Origin: Pseudisothecium myosuroides
Taxonomy: Eukaryota > Streptophyta > Bryopsida > Hypnales > Lembophyllaceae
Assembly: GCA_951799445.1 (NCBI GenBank)
Contig: OX637292.1
Span: 20,401,296 to 20,465,295 of the forward strand
Length of the DNA: 64,000 bases
Direction of reading: 5' to 3'
The notes beneath the pieces were generated by a model. That model did no database searches. It was not told where the DNA came from and was given only the letters and a program-made list of their open reading frames with translations. Position numbers and translations under genes: made by a program. Below, piece after piece: positions 61,847-64,000 of this stretch. Position 1 is the stretch's first letter, and each line of letters begins with the position of its first letter.

Positions 61847-62012
61847 CACAGGGGAAATAGGAGGGGTTACCATGTGGAGAAAATTGGACCATTACCACAT
61901 GGTAACCACCTCCTAAGTGGTAAACTCATAGTAGTTTACCACTTAGAAGGTGGTTACCATGTGAGAAAAATTGGACCATTCCCACATGGTAACAGCTCCT
62001 ACTTCCCTTGTG
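61847..62012. mobile_element. CACTA-like MITE with CACAGGGG ends
   Basis: 166 bp; left end CACAGGGGAAATAGGAG, right end the complement of CACAAGGGAAGTAGGAG, with ~25-bp imperfect inverted repeats reaching GGTTACC. A 3-bp duplication CAT lies at 61844-61846 and 62013-62015. The empty site with a single CAT exists at about 39945. The interior is a hairpin of ACCATGTGG / CCACATGGT words. Confidence 0.8.
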
Positions 62013-62035
62013 CATATTCTTAAGTGATCACTAGT

Positions 62036-62256
62036 CACTACAAGAGAAAGGGGTGTTTTAAGTGAGTTTTTAAGTAGTGTCCTAGACACATGATTTTAGG
62101 TAATGACCTTTAAGGAGATTTTTAGCAAAATTTGACTTAAAACACATGTTTTAAAGTCAAATTTTGCTAAAAATCTCCTTATAGGTCATTACTTAAAATC
62201 ATGTGTCTAGGACACTACTTTAAAACTCACTTAAAACACTCCTTTCTCTTGTAGTG
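62036..62256. mobile_element. CACTA-type MITE with long hairpin
   Basis: 221 bp, ends CACTACAAGAGAAAGG and CCTTTCTCTTGTAGTG, 3-bp duplication AGT at 62033-62035 and 62257-62259. Almost the whole element is a palindrome, with arms of about 105 bp around ACATGTTTTAAAGTCAAATT. The partner segment at 39.9 kb has a single AGT and no insertion. Confidence 0.9.
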
Positions 62257-62550
62257 AGTGAATCAAAATTTTCGATGTCAAACTCATGACCTGCATATTG
62301 TCAGATTGAAAGTGATGTAGCTGTGGAAATGGTAAGGAAACTAAACAGTGCAAAAAGGCTTGCTAGTAAATTTAGGATCAATAAAAAAATTTTCAGCCAC
62401 TTTGGATTTAAGCATTAAATGAAAACAATGCAGATTTGGCCCTTCAATTAGCTCTTCTGACACCTGAATCATTTTTTTGGTAATCAATTCTTGTCAAGTG
62501 GGTATTTCATCAAGTACAAATGTCAAAGCCGCGATTACCTTCGACTAGCC

Positions 62551-63415
62551 ATTGCAATCCATCGGGTACCATCTTTTGTCCAAACAATCTATTCTAGATC
62601 CAATTGGTTCAAGGGCGTCTCTTTCTAGCATACTTGAGTACAATGATGAAGCCAAGCTCTTGTGTTGATGCTTAGAAGCAATGTAAGTTTAGGATATACG
62701 TGACAACTATGAACTACCACTATAAAAAACATAATACTCTATTGCTCCCAAAAATAGTAAATAGATGCAAATAGTAGTCAAACCACTAACTCATTGGAAA
62801 AATAGGCATAGAACATTCTAGCCAGTGAATGTGAGACCCATGTGGCCAACATTATGAACACAATTCTTCATTGCCAATACTTGTAGGAGTATAGGAGGCC
62901 AACCTATAGGAAGAAGATGGATATTAGATGTGGTAGACAATTGTTCTGTAAAGCTCAGTGGAATTTTGATATTTCCAATTTGAAGTTGTTATATTTTTTC
63001 AAAAAGGTGGTCGTCATTAGCCATTAATTAGACTCTACAATCATCCATAGAAGTTACAAAAATTGATGTCATATAGGAATATAAAAAAGGAATCTGAAGT
63101 AGTATATGGGCTCCTTCAACGTGCATGCAACAGTTTCCACGATGAGGTTGGTGTGGATCAAGGTGACCTTACAAGCACAAGAAATCCCAAGCATTGACAA
63201 ATTAGAAGCCCATCAAGGAAGTGCAAAAATGCGCCAATAAAAGACGACACATTTTCCTCAAGCATTGTCGGTGCAAGTAAATGGGGCTAGAGGACTAGCA
63301 ATAGGAGGAAGTACCTTCACTATAACAAAACTTGATAAAAAAAAAAGAACCACACTCAAAATTGGATGTGGTTTTGTAGACCACCGTTCTAAACAGTTCT
63401 TAAATGACTCAATGA
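62551..63415. other. AT-rich DNA next to the Harbinger relic
   Basis: No recognisable gene. The C-terminal half of a Harbinger transposase would be expected here on the minus strand but was not found, so the relic seems truncated. Confidence 0.4.
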
Positions 63416-64000
63416 CTAGATATTTCTTTTTCGTTTTGTGACTAGAAATTTGGAAATTTCAAAGCATGTAATATATTGTTGGAAATCCATGTGCTTCACT
63501 AGTAAGCATGTTTTGTACCAATTGAAAGGGGATTGGTTAAGCACATTTAGGTCATTGTTAGAGCCTGATAAGCCAAAAAAAACATGCCAAATCTGCAAAC
63601 CACCATCCACCATAGCCTCAAAGATAATTGATTTCTTCCTGGATCTGTCTCCAAAATCACCCTACCAAACAGCGGGGCAATTTATTCACTTATAGTGCAT
63701 GCATTTGAGGGATGCAAACATACCAAAGAATCCACCATCAACATTGATGGCAAGTTGTTTCATGAAATCAACACCAATTGGTTGTTACAAATGGTACCCT
63801 TGCAATTCGGCCTGAATTGCAAGACAAAATTGCTTCAAGGACTTCATGGTGGTGCTTTCGCTAGTCCTACAGTACTCATTAGTTGCATCAACACATATAC
63901 CGTGATACAACATACACAGCTGCAGTGATTTTGTGATGAGGATTCAAACCCATGTACCCTTACACATCTCTTTTTTGTACAAAATAGCTACCACAAGAGC
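63416..64000 (-). pseudogene. PIF/Harbinger transposase (DDE) pseudogene, 5' end outside the window
   Basis: Read on the minus strand from 64000 downward, the frame gives YFVQKRDV*GYMGLNPHHKI, then after one frameshift VDATNEYCRTSESTTMKSLK, then GFFGMFASLKCMHYK*INCP, AVW*GDFGDRSRKK, SIIFEAMVDGGLQIWHVFFG and LSGSNNDLNVLNQSPF. The order and words match plant Harbinger-type transposases (YFVQKRDAxGxxGLS, DATDEYCRTGESTAM, RGFPGMLGSLDCMHW, LWIWHAFFGxxGSNNDLNVL). It has at least four in-frame stops, one frameshift, and Lys in place of the first catalytic Asp (LKCMH for LDCMH). After ~63520 the similarity ends. It is dead and not a source of transposase. Confidence 0.85.

Larger units (their letters stand above)
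61755..62550. repeat. Dispersed duplication, inverted partner of 39389-40033
   Basis: Reverse complement of the 39.4-40.0 kb segment, expanded by two MITEs that the partner lacks. Removing them restores a continuous match (TATAAAATTA-CAT ... CTTAAGTGATC-CTAGT). Confidence 0.7.

Noticed and set aside
63438..63928. Two adjacent plus-strand frames (63438-63695 and 63695-63928)
   Set aside because: They are antisense to the Harbinger transposase relic, which shows a clear family pattern on the minus strand.

Overview
The window looks like nuclear DNA of a land plant, most likely a non-seed plant such as a moss or another bryophyte. The evidence is four ordinary plant housekeeping genes with GT-AG introns, an organelle-type PPR gene with a telo-box upstream, plant-type miniature transposons (CACTA, Stowaway-like), a PIF/Harbinger transposase relic, and a kinase fused to a tandem repeat domain, an architecture reminiscent of bryophyte kinase-repeat receptors. 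Species-level assignment is not possible from the sequence alone. No prokaryotic, organellar, viral, CRISPR or rRNA/tRNA feature was recognised.

Layout. 1-6.9 kb is AT-rich gene-free DNA with foldback and short TIR elements and a decayed ~98-bp repeat. 7.0-12.3 kb holds a TBCCD1 homologue (+ strand, nine coding exons) behind a GC-rich promoter. 13.0-14.3 kb is a nest of small transposons. 15.5-19.1 kb carries a VID27/CYPRO4-like gene (-, six exons). 24.1-26.1 kb carries SRP9 (+, four exons). 28.4-32.5 kb carries a PPR protein with a degenerate SMR-like C-terminus (-, seven exons). 34-49.6 kb is gene-poor: several ~0.9-kb TTAA-flanked elements (one inserted inside another), a tandem array of ~0.87-kb units, and a GC-rich island at 41.3-42.1 kb that looks like an orphan promoter or 5' exon. 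49.6-53.5 kb is a kinase-TPR fusion gene whose repeat array is cut by a CACTA-type MITE, with decayed repeats and a partial gene duplication continuing to 54.9 kb. 55-64 kb is gene-poor and MITE-rich and ends in a Harbinger transposase pseudogene that runs off the window.

The genes do not form a pathway. TBCCD1 (centrosome/microtubule-related), VID27-like (cytoplasmic beta-propeller), SRP9 (Alu domain of the signal recognition particle) and the PPR protein (organelle RNA) are unrelated conserved genes. The lineage-specific part is the kinase-TPR gene and the mobile elements. At least 13 copies of two non-autonomous families are flanked by TTAA, the target signature of piggyBac- or Kolobok-type transposases. 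One copy has its own empty site preserved in an adjacent tandem duplicate. All exon boundaries were worked out by hand from splice consensus, reading frame and remembered family similarity.
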